This document shows, in pieces, positions 1-7,062 of a DNA stretch of 64,000 bases. This DNA is from Anaerolineae bacterium (lineage in GTDB: Bacteria; Chloroflexota; Anaerolineae; 4572-78; J111): assembly GCA_023382535.1 (NCBI GenBank), contig JAHDWA010000048.1:16371-80370 (forward strand). Reading direction: 5' to 3'. Under the pieces are notes generated by a model. The model worked only from the letters and a program-made list of their open reading frames with translations, was not told the origin of the DNA and did no database searches. Within the stretch, counting starts at the first letter, position 1. Each line of letters opens with the position of its first letter. The translations under genes were made by a program, and so were the position numbers.

Positions 1-19
1 GTAACGAGACTGTTTTGCA

Positions 20-52
20 TTCGCCATTCGCTATTCACTATTCAAAACTCTC
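20..52. repeat. Degenerate heptad repeat (CATTCGC type)
   Basis: Short tract of about four 7-bp units (CATTCGC, TATTCAC, TATTCAA and similar) just after the end of the ABC permease gene. It belongs to the heptad family seen in many gaps of this window; only one arm is visible because the window starts here. Confidence 0.5.
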
Positions 53-878
53 CTACGCCCTGGTTGCGCCGCAGCCCCTGTTCCACCTGCCGGAAGACCC
101 AGGTGCTAAACAGCGGCGCAAAGAGCAAAAATGCGCCCAACACGGCCAGGTCCAGATACCATTTCTCAAAAAAGAAGCCGATACCTAACAGCGCCGAGCG
201 GACGCCATTGACCATCCACGTCGGCGGGAAGGCCAGCGCCACCAGCCGGGCCAGCGGGGGCAGCACCGCCACCGGAAAGAAAATACCCATCAAAAAGCTG
301 ACCAGCCACTGCATCAAGCCCACCAGAGCATTGGTCTCTTTGACCTTGAGTACCAGCGCCCCAAACAAAAAGGCCATCGCGTACAGCGGGGTGAGGCCAA
401 CAAAGATGAAAAGCAGCGCCAGCAGCACGTCCCCTTGAATTGGATTGACCCAAAAGACCAGACAGCCGAGCAAGTAAGCCAGCAGCGTTGTCAGCAGGCC
501 GCGGATAACGCTGTAAACGGCTACTCCACAGGCCAAAGTCAGGCCGCTGGTCGGAGTCAAGTAGACTGCTTCCAGGGTCCCGATTTCCTGCTCAAAGCGC
601 AGCCAGTAGGCAATGTCCCAGAAGGCTCGAGTGACCAGCACAAAGACATTGGAGCCAATCAAAAGATACGCAACGTAGTTCGTGGTGCCGGTATTGGCGG
701 CAAAATTGGCAGCCGCATCCTGGCCGGCGGCAGCTTGTCCCAGGAGGATGGGCATTGAAGCCAGGATAGTCGGGACAATGATTTCAAGAAAAAGCTCGCC
801 GGGGTAGCGGCTGGCATTAAGCAAACGCAGCCGGGTCTCGGCCAGGGCTGCGGAAATGTTATTTGACTCGCGTATCAT
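42..878 (-). CDS. ABC-2 type transporter permease
   Basis: Integral membrane subunit of an ABC exporter, 278 residues from the chosen ATG. After a short polar N-terminus there are about six hydrophobic segments, and the last third (ending FRQVEQGLRRNQGVGEF) fits ABC-2/DrrB-type permeases. A longer reading frame extends upstream, but that part only shadows the ATPase C-terminus. The ATG at 878 (MIRESNN) overlaps the stop of the ATPase by 20 bases, as expected for translational coupling. Its partner is the ATPase directly upstream in the same operon. The substrate (drug, lipid or polysaccharide) cannot be told from sequence. Confidence 0.85.
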   Translation of the reverse strand: MIRESNNISAALAETRLRLLNASRYPGELFLEIIVPTILASMPILLGQAAAGQDAAANFAANTGTTNYVAYLLIGSNVFVLVTRAFWDIAYWLRFEQEIGTLEAVYLTPTSGLTLACGVAVYSVIRGLLTTLLAYLLGCLVFWVNPIQGDVLLALLFIFVGLTPLYAMAFLFGALVLKVKETNALVGLMQWLVSFLMGIFFPVAVLPPLARLVALAFPPTWMVNGVRSALLGIGFFFEKWYLDLAVLGAFLLFAPLFSTWVFRQVEQGLRRNQGVGEF

Positions 879-1863
879 CGGCCAGGGTCCGCCCGGTACG
901 GGCAATGAATACATCTTCCAGGGTGACTTCCTCCGGGGCAATTTTCTGAATAACAGCCTGGTGAGCGGTGAGGGTTTCAATCAGCCGGGGCAGGAGCGCC
1001 CGCTGATTTTGCCCTACAACCGTCAGTTGAGTTCGGCCGTCCACAGCCGCACGTACCGCCTGAGTTACCCCCGGCAAGGTCTGGATGGCCTGGCTGGCCT
1101 GGGCTGAAATGACCCCCTCAATATGGATAACTTCCTCCCGGCCCAGCGATGCTTTCAACTCGGCCACCGTACCCAGGGCCAAAACCTGGCCCCGGTCAAT
1201 AATAGCCACCCGATCACACATGGTTTCCGCCTCGGCCATGATATGGGTGGTATAAATAACGGTTTTCCCGGCCTCGTTCAAATCCCGCACCACCATGCGC
1301 AGCTCGCGGGCAGAGGGCAAATCGAGGGTATTGGTCGGTTCATCCAGGATGAGCAGAGGGGCGTCGTTAATTAGCGCCTTGGCAAAGGCCAATTTCATCT
1401 TTTGGCCAGAGGAATAGGTTTCGACCGTACGGTCAGCAATCGGGGCCAAATTCAGCCGCTCGACAATTTCGTCCGTGCGGCGACGGCGCTCCGCCGCATC
1501 AAGCTGGTACAACGCACCAAAAAAAACCAGGTTTTCCCGTCCGGTTAACTTCCAGTAAAGCCCTCGCTCCCCCATCAGCATGCAGCCGACACTGGCCCGG
1601 ATCAGATTATCTTCCTGCGTCAGGTGATAGCCGTTGATCCATGCCTCGCCACTGGTCGGCAGCAGCAACGTCGTCAGGCACTTGATCAGCGTGGTCTTGC
1701 CTGCTCCATTGGGGCCAAGCAGGCCAAAAATCTCGCCGGGTCGAATTTCAAAAGAGGTGCCCTTGAGCGCTTCGACACGCTTTTTCTCAGACTTAAATAA
1801 GCCTCGACGCTCACGGGTCAGATAGGTTTTGGTCAGGTTTTCTATTTTTACTTGTCCAAGCAT
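859..1863 (-). CDS. ABC transporter ATP-binding protein (DrrA-like)
   Basis: Cytoplasmic ATPase that drives the permease at 42-878; 334 residues. Visible motifs in order are Walker A GPNGAGKT near residue 52, a signature region YSSGQ in place of canonical LSGGQ, Walker B LLILDEPT and an H-loop TTH. A C-terminal extension of about 90 residues follows the nucleotide-binding domain, as in DrrA/CcmA-type exporters. The start was set at MLGQVKIENLTKTY because upstream codons in the same frame encode low-complexity Pro/Ser sequence from the heptad-like tract at 1905-2000. The family often exports drugs or lipids; the actual substrate is unknown. Confidence 0.88.
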   Translation of the reverse strand: MLGQVKIENLTKTYLTRERRGLFKSEKKRVEALKGTSFEIRPGEIFGLLGPNGAGKTTLIKCLTTLLLPTSGEAWINGYHLTQEDNLIRASVGCMLMGERGLYWKLTGRENLVFFGALYQLDAAERRRRTDEIVERLNLAPIADRTVETYSSGQKMKLAFAKALINDAPLLILDEPTNTLDLPSARELRMVVRDLNEAGKTVIYTTHIMAEAETMCDRVAIIDRGQVLALGTVAELKASLGREEVIHIEGVISAQASQAIQTLPGVTQAVRAAVDGRTQLTVVGQNQRALLPRLIETLTAHQAVIQKIAPEEVTLEDVFIARTGRTLADDTRVK

Positions 1864-1904
1864 AACGCCCACGATTGTACGTTGGGCCAAGGGGAATGTC
1901 AAGG

Positions 1905-2000
1905 GGACCGAAGGGGAAGATTGGAGGAGCGGAAGACGGGAAGGTTGGAAGATTGGGCGCGGAATTAATTCCAACCCTCCAATCCTCCAGTCTTCCAGCT
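1905..2000. repeat. Imperfect inverted repeat of GGAAGAT/CTTCCAG units
   Basis: The left arm is purine-rich with recurring GGAAGA-type units; the right arm from about 1973 has CCTCCAA and TCTTCCA units, with a short AT-rich centre (GGAATTAATTCC). RNA from either strand would fold into a long imperfect hairpin. It separates the ABC exporter from the SOS operon and could act as a terminator-like barrier, but there is no clean U tract. Confidence 0.5.
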
Positions 2001-2001
2001 A

Positions 2002-2250
2002 CTATGCTGCTTTGGCCTTACTTGTTTCCTGTTCAACGCCAATCCAGAAGTGGTGACGGCGCACATCTCCGACCGGTTTGAGACGGATGCCATTAATCTC
2101 ATCGACAGGGCCGTTCATATCAATATTGTTAACATAACAAGTGGTAGGTCGGCGGCCAAACCGAGCCTGGTACCGAGTCACCGCCTGGTTGATTTTGTCG
2201 GCCAACTGGCGATTGGGGTCGTTATCGAACCACAGTAAACCTTCTTTCAT
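2002..2250 (-). CDS. Small hypothetical protein, last gene of the lexA-like operon
   Basis: An 82-residue soluble protein starting MKEGLLWFDNDPNRQLADK. A very strong ribosome binding site (AGGAGGT) sits just before the ATG, which is good evidence that it is translated. There are no membrane segments or metal motifs. The central part (GRRPTTCYVNN) and the C-terminal HHFWIGVE look like a compact alpha/beta domain. I do not recognise the family. It ends the minus-strand run that begins with the LexA paralogue at 4936, so it is probably SOS-controlled with the FtsK-like gene. Confidence 0.7.
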   Translation of the reverse strand: MKEGLLWFDNDPNRQLADKINQAVTRYQARFGRRPTTCYVNNIDMNGPVDEINGIRLKPVGDVRRHHFWIGVEQETSKAKAA

Positions 2251-2300
2251 CTATACCTCCTGTTCAGCAGGTCAAAGTACAGCTTTGACCCTCCGCTTCT

Positions 2301-2705
2301 TTATTGATTGACTTCATCCCAGAAAGTTGGCAGAAGATCGCCCACGGTTTCGGTGTTTTCCTGGCCGATGACCTTAAAGGAGCGCCCGCCGACCGGTGGG
2401 GGGCCGGCAGAAAGGGCTGGAGCCGGATACCCACCGTTGCCATAGCCATTCGTCCCCTGACCGTTGACCACCACCACGGGAGGATATTGGCCGCCAAAAG
2501 GACGCATAGCGCCCATTTGCATTTCAACCTGCTTGTCCCGCTGGCGCATGACCCAGACCAGCATGGCGCTGGTCGGAATGGAGGCCAGCACACCGCAAAT
2601 GATACCAATGACGACCGCCAGTGCATCGGGACTCATCCGCGTCCCCATAACTACCGCCAGAGTGATAACAAAGACTATGCCAGAAATATATAAAAAGCGT
2701 TTCAT
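2301..2705 (-). CDS. Small membrane protein with Gly/Pro-rich tail
   Basis: A 134-residue protein with two N-terminal hydrophobic helices (about residues 4-20 and 28-52), a charged stretch RQRDKQVEMQ and a long Gly/Pro/Tyr-rich cytoplasmic tail. The SD-like AGAAAGG precedes the ATG. It lies 45 bp downstream of the FtsK-like gene in the same operon. Because that translocase lacks its own membrane domain, this protein might anchor it; this is inference from gene order only. No family name can be assigned. Confidence 0.7.
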   Translation of the reverse strand: MKRFLYISGIVFVITLAVVMGTRMSPDALAVVIGIICGVLASIPTSAMLVWVMRQRDKQVEMQMGAMRPFGGQYPPVVVVNGQGTNGYGNGGYPAPALSAGPPPVGGRSFKVIGQENTETVGDLLPTFWDEVNQ

Positions 2706-2749
2706 TACCTTTCTGCCCTTTCATTGTTAGGCTGCGGACTCAACCACAG

Positions 2750-3979
2750 CTATTTGATGAGTCTGAGTTGGTGCCCAAACATGAGGCCCAATCCTCGTTT
2801 CTTGGACGTTGGCGGCAGCACCTGCACCGGCCGGCCATCCGTGCCGGTTGCGGCCTGAACGCTCTCCGTTTCGGTCAGCCATCTCCGGCTGTGGCGGCCT
2901 CCGGCATTCATCCGGCTGACAATTTGCCGGATCTCCTGCTCGTTCACGTAAGCGGCCTGAAAGCGGGTCACATGCCCCTTGGCCACGAGTAAGAAGTCAC
3001 CCCGGCCCAGCAGCTTTTCCGCCCCCGTCCCGGGAATTCCGGCGGCAATCTTGGCGTCGTCGGCGCTGGCCACACTGCCAACCAACCGGACCGGGAAGTT
3101 GCTCCGAGTCAAACTGCCAATACTGGCTGCGAGTGGTTTTTGGGTGCAGGCTATGATGTGCAGCCCGGCGCTGCGACCGCGCTGGGTCAGGCGGGTCATC
3201 AACCGGTCCATCGCCTTACCGCCCTGCTCCATCAAGTCGGCAACTTCATCAATAAAGATGACCACCCGCGGCTCAGAAATATTTTCCCGGTCCCGCCGCA
3301 CCATTTCCTCGACCATTTCTCCGAGCAGAAAAATAGCCTGATGGATTTCTTGCACCGCCGGGCGGAGCAGATGGGGCAGCCCTCCACCGAATTTATCAAA
3401 TGCCGTGAAAGGATCAAAGCCGTTGCCTTTGGGGTCAATAAAGACCATCTGCACCTCACCCAGCCGGTTATGCATAGCCAGCGACAGAGCCATACTCCGC
3501 ACCAGGGCCGTTTTACCCGACCCGGTGGTGCCGGAAACTAAGACATGGGCCACTTCCGGGGAGGGCAGGCGAAGCAGCAGGGGCACGCCGGTTTCATCCA
3601 GGCCCAGAATCGCCGTCTGTTTGGGAATTTCTTTAAGCCGGCGGCACAGACCCAACAGGCGAACGACCTGACCGTCTTCACGCGGTACGTCTACCTGGAT
3701 GGCAGCACCCTGGCGGGAGACACGGACTCCCTGCGCGCCCAGTCGCAGCGCCAGTTCTTCTGATAAAGCCATGATCCTGGACACTTTGGTGGTAATTTCG
3801 GGCAGAACCTGGTAGCTTACCCAGCGGGGGGTGACAACGCCGCCCATAACCCGGCCTGGCACCCGGTGGCTGGTTAAGACCATTTCGATTTGGTCGGCTT
3901 GATACTCCAATACGCGCCGCATATACGTCTCCTGGTCAAGATTTTCCCAATGAACAGGGTAGTTCTGTTGTTCTACCAT
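2750..3979 (-). CDS. Soluble FtsK/SpoIIIE-like DNA translocase
   Basis: A 409-residue P-loop ATPase of the FtsK/HerA group. Residues around 60-115 resemble the FtsK alpha domain (ITTKVSRIMALSEELALRLG). The motor domain follows with Walker A SGTTGSGKTAL, Walker B VVIFIDEVADLM, the arginine-containing TQRGRSAGLHII loop and the late GRGDFLLVAKG motif. It lacks both the N-terminal membrane helices and the C-terminal gamma winged-helix domain of chromosomal FtsK, so it is about half the usual length. The SD GAGGGG precedes the ATG. It is third in an operon starting with a LexA-like gene whose promoter carries two LexA boxes. A damage-induced DNA pumping or segregation role is inferred, not shown. 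Confidence 0.85.
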   Translation of the reverse strand: MVEQQNYPVHWENLDQETYMRRVLEYQADQIEMVLTSHRVPGRVMGGVVTPRWVSYQVLPEITTKVSRIMALSEELALRLGAQGVRVSRQGAAIQVDVPREDGQVVRLLGLCRRLKEIPKQTAILGLDETGVPLLLRLPSPEVAHVLVSGTTGSGKTALVRSMALSLAMHNRLGEVQMVFIDPKGNGFDPFTAFDKFGGGLPHLLRPAVQEIHQAIFLLGEMVEEMVRRDRENISEPRVVIFIDEVADLMEQGGKAMDRLMTRLTQRGRSAGLHIIACTQKPLAASIGSLTRSNFPVRLVGSVASADDAKIAAGIPGTGAEKLLGRGDFLLVAKGHVTRFQAAYVNEQEIRQIVSRMNAGGRHSRRWLTETESVQAATGTDGRPVQVLPPTSKKRGLGLMFGHQLRLIK

Positions 3980-4055
3980 GACCCCTCGCCCCGGCTGTAC
4001 CCCATTCTGGCTGACCTTTAATCCGCGTTCTCGGCAAGCTGCTGAATCGATTTAC

Positions 4056-4280
4056 CTAATTGAGTTTATCCTGCTGTAACTTTAACCCCCAATGTATAAG
4101 TTGGCCACCAATCCAACCTAGCAACCTAAGACGTACGTTGTGTTGAACGGGCTGTTGAAGTTTGACCAGCTCGATAAGCCGCTCTCGCTCCGCTTCCCGC
4201 AGTAATTCCCCGGCTCGTTCCTGCCGGGCTACAAAATCGGTATCGTTTGGTAACATTCTCCGGTTTTCCCCCCGCTTCAT
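4056..4280 (-). CDS. Small basic hypothetical protein
   Basis: A 74-residue, highly charged, mostly helical protein (ARQERAGELLREAERERL) with a weakly hydrophobic stretch near the C-terminus (LLGWIGGQLIHWGLKL) that might be amphipathic. It lies between the LexA paralogue and the FtsK-like gene, with gaps of 47 and 76 bp. The start is uncertain: the ATG at 4280 has no clear SD, and an internal ATG at 4256 (MLPNDTDF) has a G-rich stretch upstream. No family recognised; conserved linkage to the translocase would have to be tested in other genomes. Confidence 0.55.
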   Translation of the reverse strand: MKRGENRRMLPNDTDFVARQERAGELLREAERERLIELVKLQQPVQHNVRLRLLGWIGGQLIHWGLKLQQDKLN

Positions 4281-4327
4281 TAAAAAACCGTCGCTCCACT
4301 ATTTACTTTTCAAAGTTAAAGCTGTTT

Positions 4328-4936
4328 TTAATTTACCTGGCGAATGATCGCCATCACCTTGCCCTCGACCTGAACCGTATTGGGTTTGAGGAAGATCGGT
4401 TCCAGGTTGGGGTTAGCCGGCTGCAGGCGTATATGACCGTTTTCACGATAATAGTGCTTGAGGGTGGTTCGATCTTGCTCAAGCAGGCGCACCGCAACCA
4501 AGTCTCCATTTTGAGCCTGGCTTTGCCGCTGAATAATCACGATGTCCCCGTCGTTAACCAGCGCATCAAGCAGCGCGTCGCCCTGCACTTTGAGCGCATA
4601 AAGATTAGGCGTATTGGACACGATATCACAGGTCAGTTCGACCACTTCCTCTTCCTCCAGGCCGGCCGGTCTCGGTGGTGAAACGGAGACCGGGCCGCTG
4701 CTCAGAGGAACGCGAAATGTCTCCGGCTCGCTCACCAGGCGAATCCCTCGGGGCGTATTGGGCGATCGGCTCAAAAGGGCCGCGCCCTCCAGGGCCTCCA
4801 AGTGGTAATTCACCAGCGATTTGGTACTGATCTTCAACGCGGTCCGAATTTCTTCGTGGGTGGGTGGATACCCGTTTTTTCCCACAAAATTTTCAATAAA
4901 CGCCAGCATCTGTTTTTGCTTGTCACTGATCTGCAT
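4328..4936 (-). CDS. LexA paralogue lacking the catalytic serine (predicted non-cleavable)
   Basis: A 202-residue LexA-like regulator. Residues 1-68 form the LexA winged helix (NGYPPTHEEIRTALKIS). Residues 75-200 match the S24 peptidase-like dimerisation domain, including the late Lys160 (TTLKHYY). The serine nucleophile of the usual GDSM/GTSM motif is Ala121 here (GDALLDAL; codon GCG at 4574-4576). The Ala-Gly cleavage site aligned with the neighbouring LexA is also lost (VPLSSGPVSVS), although an Ala-Gly occurs further on at 91-92. It may therefore persist during SOS or act by dimerising with the intact LexA. SD AGGAG supports the start. It is the first gene of the operon down to 2002 and is autoregulated or cross-regulated through its own LexA boxes. 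Confidence 0.85.
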   Translation of the reverse strand: MQISDKQKQMLAFIENFVGKNGYPPTHEEIRTALKISTKSLVNYHLEALEGAALLSRSPNTPRGIRLVSEPETFRVPLSSGPVSVSPPRPAGLEEEEVVELTCDIVSNTPNLYALKVQGDALLDALVNDGDIVIIQRQSQAQNGDLVAVRLLEQDRTTLKHYYRENGHIRLQPANPNLEPIFLKPNTVQVEGKVMAIIRQVN

Positions 4937-4977
4937 AAGTAATCTGGCTCCTTTCAGGTTAAATGTGGATGGCGAAG

Positions 4978-4993
4978 TAGAACGCGCGTTCTA
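4978..4993. promoter_or_regulatory. LexA box, perfect 16-bp palindrome
   Basis: TAGAACGCGCGTTCTA is a perfect palindrome with the GAAC-N4-GTTC core described for LexA of Gram-positive bacteria and Chloroflexota. It lies just downstream of the -10 of the lexA-like promoter, around or after the predicted transcription start, so repressor bound here would block escape. Confidence 0.85.
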
Positions 4994-5002
4994 TTCGCTC
5001 CC

Positions 5003-5032
5003 ATTATACCAGAACAGACGTTCTAGTGTCAA
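5003..5032 (-). promoter_or_regulatory. SOS promoter of the lexA-like/ftsK-like operon with LexA box in the spacer
   Basis: On the minus strand TTGACA (5027-5032) and TATAAT (5003-5008) are separated by 18 bp. The spacer contains AGAACGTCTGTTCT (5011-5024), a GAAC-N4-GTTC box. Both hexamers match the sigma-70 consensus exactly, so the promoter should be strong when derepressed. Confidence 0.88.
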
Positions 5033-5076
5033 GTCCTGAAAAGAGATTTCTACATTAAAAATATGTAGCAAAGGGA

Positions 5077-5436
5077 TCATTGCTGCTTGCCGTGCGGCTG
5101 TTGAGGCGTGAGGGTAAAGTAGGGCAGGTGTTGGTTGTAGCGAGCAGGATTGTGCTTTTTAGCCAGATCAAGCAGAGTGTCGAGCAGCATTTTCTGCTCG
5201 GCGTATTCAAGCAGACTGCGCACAATTTCGGCTTTGCCAACCCCATGAGGAAGCTTCTCGTGGACAGGCCTGAATTCCAATTCGTAAAAACAAAGATCGC
5301 GTAAGTCTTGTTCGGTGAAACCCTGGGTCAGGAGTGTTTGAATATTGCGCAAGTGATACCTTTTGGTCATTTTTTTCTTTTTCACCGGAACCAACTTCAG
5401 CCGCCCCGGATGTGATGACCGACGAAATTTAGGCAT
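5077..5436 (-). CDS. Stand-alone effector-associated-domain (EAD)-like protein
   Basis: A 119-residue protein with a basic N-terminal tail (KKKKMTKR). A helical domain at about residues 29-95 reads LLTQGFTEQDLRDLCF, then LPHGVGKAEIVRSLLEYAEQ and LDTLLDLAKKHNPAR. This pattern (phi-F-T-x2-xL-RxLCF, Lx3G-x-GK-Ax2-ILx-Lx2YAx) resembles the Death-like effector-associated domains that serve as adaptors in bacterial conflict systems. No effector domain is fused. Expression is predicted from a LexA-box promoter at 5505-5534. The start is the first in-frame ATG and the SD is weak; an internal ATG lies at 5370. The family call rests on memory of the motif and needs a profile search. Confidence 0.65.
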   Translation of the reverse strand: MPKFRRSSHPGRLKLVPVKKKKMTKRYHLRNIQTLLTQGFTEQDLRDLCFYELEFRPVHEKLPHGVGKAEIVRSLLEYAEQKMLLDTLLDLAKKHNPARYNQHLPYFTLTPQQPHGKQQ

Positions 5437-5504
5437 GAGGTTTTCTAAAGGCGCCTCTGATTTGTTTGGTAAATTAAATCCCTTCGCGTGGGAAGGCGGG
5501 CCTT

Positions 5505-5534
5505 ATTATATCAGAACATACGTTCTATTGTCAA
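5505..5534 (-). promoter_or_regulatory. SOS promoter of the EAD-like gene
   Basis: Minus-strand TTGACA (5529-5534), an 18-bp spacer holding AGAACGTATGTTCT (5513-5526), then TATAAT (5505-5510). The geometry is identical to the promoters at 5003-5032 and 6484-6513. The predicted leader is about 60 nt. Confidence 0.88.
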
Positions 5535-5565
5535 GAGGTAAAATGGGAATCTGCCTTAAAAATTA

Positions 5566-5595
5566 GAAAAAAAACACGCCCTCATAGGGCGTGTT
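5566..5595 (-). terminator. Intrinsic terminator after lexA and the RidA remnant
   Basis: Perfect 10-bp stem AACACGCCCT / AGGGCGTGTT with a 3-nt loop (5573-5595), followed on the minus strand by a run of eight or more T. It isolates lexA from the EAD-like gene promoter. Confidence 0.85.
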
Positions 5596-5625
5596 GGTGC
5601 AGTCAGGCAGTAAAACCGGTCAGAT

Positions 5626-5789
5626 TTATTGAGATACGACCGCTACGGCATCCATTTCACATAAAAAGTCGGGGTTAGCCAACCCGGTGATGTAGGCCAC
5701 AGTAATAGCGGGGGGGATTGGGCCGGCGGCCCCAAACCTGTTGAAAGGCTTCAAAACCCGGTTGGAGGGGTTGCCCCTGGACTCCTTCT
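5626..5789 (-). pseudogene. C-terminal remnant of a RidA/YjgF-family protein (frameshifted)
   Basis: Directly after the lexA stop codon the minus strand reads GFEAFQQVWGRRPNPP in one frame and then PAITVAYITGLANPDF followed by LCEMDAVAVVSQ and a stop in another. The two join if one base is removed from the C7 run (G7 at 5710-5716). The ending (ANPDFLCEMDAVAV) resembles the C-terminus of RidA/YjgF proteins. The N-terminal two thirds are absent, so this is a decayed fragment rather than a gene. The homopolymer shift could also be a sequencing error, but the truncation would remain. Confidence 0.5.
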
Positions 5790-6428
5790 TTAATTCAACT
5801 GGCGAATGACCGCTACCACCCGGCCTTTGATGTCAACCTTATCCGGGTCCACGTAGATGGGCGCCATGGTCTGGTTTTCCGGCTGCAAGCGGATGCGGTC
5901 GCCCTCGTGGAAGAAGCGCTTCAGGGTGGTTTCTTCCCGGTCGCTGAGCCAGGCCGCCACCATATCGCCGTTGCTGGCCGTTTCCGTGTGGCGCATAACC
6001 ACGATGTCGCCGTCGTTGATGAGAGCATCAATCATGGAGGTCCCCTTGACCTTTAAGGCATAGATGCCCTCGTCGTCGGGAATCAAATCACGGGTAAGTT
6101 CAATGGTATCGGTTTCGCTGTCAAAGGCGTCGGGGAAAACGCGCAGCGGTTCACCGGCGGCGATACGCCCCAGCAGCGGCACTCTGACCAAATCAACCGC
6201 GCCGGTCAGTTCGTCCAACCCTTCGACCAATCGAATTCCGCGAGAAACCGTCCGGTCGCGATAAATATGGCCTCCACGCTGCAAAGCATCGAGGTTATAG
6301 TTGACGACAGAAGTTGAGGTGATGCCGACAGCCTCGCCAATTTCCCGGATGGTAGGAGGATAGCCGTTATCGAGGGTGAAGGTTTTTAGGAAACTTAAAA
6401 TTTTGCTTTGTCGCTCGGACAGGCTCAT
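5790..6428 (-). CDS. lexA: LexA repressor (cleavage-competent)
   Basis: SOS repressor and self-cleaving S24 peptidase, 212 residues. The winged helix spans residues 1-68 (NGYPPTIREIGEAVGITST). The cleavage site is Ala91-Gly92 (GRIAAGEP), with catalytic Ser131 (VKGTSMIDALINDGD) and Lys170 (TTLKRFF). All key residues are present, unlike the paralogue at 4328-4936, with which it shares the NDGDIV and RLQP motifs. SD AGGAG precedes the ATG. Its promoter carries one LexA box, so it is autoregulated. The neighbouring LexA-box promoters suggest it controls the whole cluster 2002-6428. Confidence 0.95.
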   Translation of the reverse strand: MSLSERQSKILSFLKTFTLDNGYPPTIREIGEAVGITSTSVVNYNLDALQRGGHIYRDRTVSRGIRLVEGLDELTGAVDLVRVPLLGRIAAGEPLRVFPDAFDSETDTIELTRDLIPDDEGIYALKVKGTSMIDALINDGDIVVMRHTETASNGDMVAAWLSDREETTLKRFFHEGDRIRLQPENQTMAPIYVDPDKVDIKGRVVAVIRQLN

Positions 6429-6483
6429 ATTCGATTCTCCTTAAGTAAGGTCATTTGTTCGGACCATTTGTGCTATTAGGCCA

Positions 6484-6513
6484 ATTATACCACGAACGGG
6501 TGTTCTATGTCAA
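6484..6513 (-). promoter_or_regulatory. Autoregulated lexA promoter with LexA box in the spacer
   Basis: Minus-strand TTGACA (6508-6513), an 18-bp spacer with GAACACCCGTTC (6494-6505), then TATAAT (6484-6489). The design matches the other two SOS promoters in this cluster. Confidence 0.88.
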
Positions 6514-6516
6514 GTC

Positions 6517-6552
6517 CAAAAATAAAAGCTCAACTATGGAAGCTGAGCTTTT
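6517..6552 (-). terminator. Intrinsic terminator after the response regulator gene
   Basis: Stem AAAAGCTCA / TGAGCTTTT (6524-6532 with 6544-6552, 11-nt loop) followed on the minus strand by TATTTTT. It ends the STAS-response regulator transcript immediately before the lexA promoter. Confidence 0.75.
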
Positions 6553-6579
6553 AAGAGTAGGGCTTAGATCGGGTAGTTT

Positions 6580-7017
6580 TTACTTTTTTGAGGAAGCCGC
6601 TACGGCTCGTTCAATGGCCTCAATCAGCCGGTTAAGATCGGGGGGTTTGACAAAAAACTCATCAGCACCGGCTAATTTGGCCTGATCTCGCTCTTTTCTA
6701 CTACTCCAGGCTGAAACCACAAAAACGGGAATATGCCGGGTTTCCGGGTTGAACCTGATTTCCTGGATGGCTTTAAAGCCGTCCATAATCGGCATGCGTA
6801 AATCCATCAAGACCAAATCAGGTTTCCACTTGACCGCCATTTCGACGCCTTCCTGGCCGTTTTTAGCATAGGCGACTTTATACCCATAAACTTCCAGCAG
6901 GCGCGAAATGGTGTCACGAATAACTTCGGCGTCTTCAACGTACAGAATACGCGTCGGCCTGCTGTTATCATCCTTGAGCTGCAACCTTTTTAATTTGCGG
7001 GGGCCTTGTTCGGTCAT
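6580..7017 (-). CDS. Receiver-only response regulator
   Basis: A 145-residue single-domain response regulator. The receiver fold starts at ILYVEDAEVI. The acidic pair (ED), phospho-acceptor Asp (LVLMDLRMPIMDG), Ser switch (VVSAWS) and Lys (VKPPDL) are all present, so it should accept phosphate. There is no output domain; such proteins act by binding partners. A TTG at 7023 is possible, but the ATG at 7017 (MTEQGPRK) is preferred. It lies 45 bp downstream of a STAS-domain gene, suggesting a small signalling unit; no cognate kinase is adjacent. Confidence 0.9.
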   Translation of the reverse strand: MTEQGPRKLKRLQLKDDNSRPTRILYVEDAEVIRDTISRLLEVYGYKVAYAKNGQEGVEMAVKWKPDLVLMDLRMPIMDGFKAIQEIRFNPETRHIPVFVVSAWSSRKERDQAKLAGADEFFVKPPDLNRLIEAIERAVAASSKK

Positions 7018-7062
7018 TAGCAAACCTTTTATGTCTACTAAATCACCTGCGTCGTCAGGAGT

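Noticed and set aside
4595..4670. Ala-Gly at residues 91-92 of the LexA paralogue as a working cleavage site
   Set aside because: It is 13 residues after VPL instead of 7, and the serine nucleophile is absent, so self-cleavage is unlikely.
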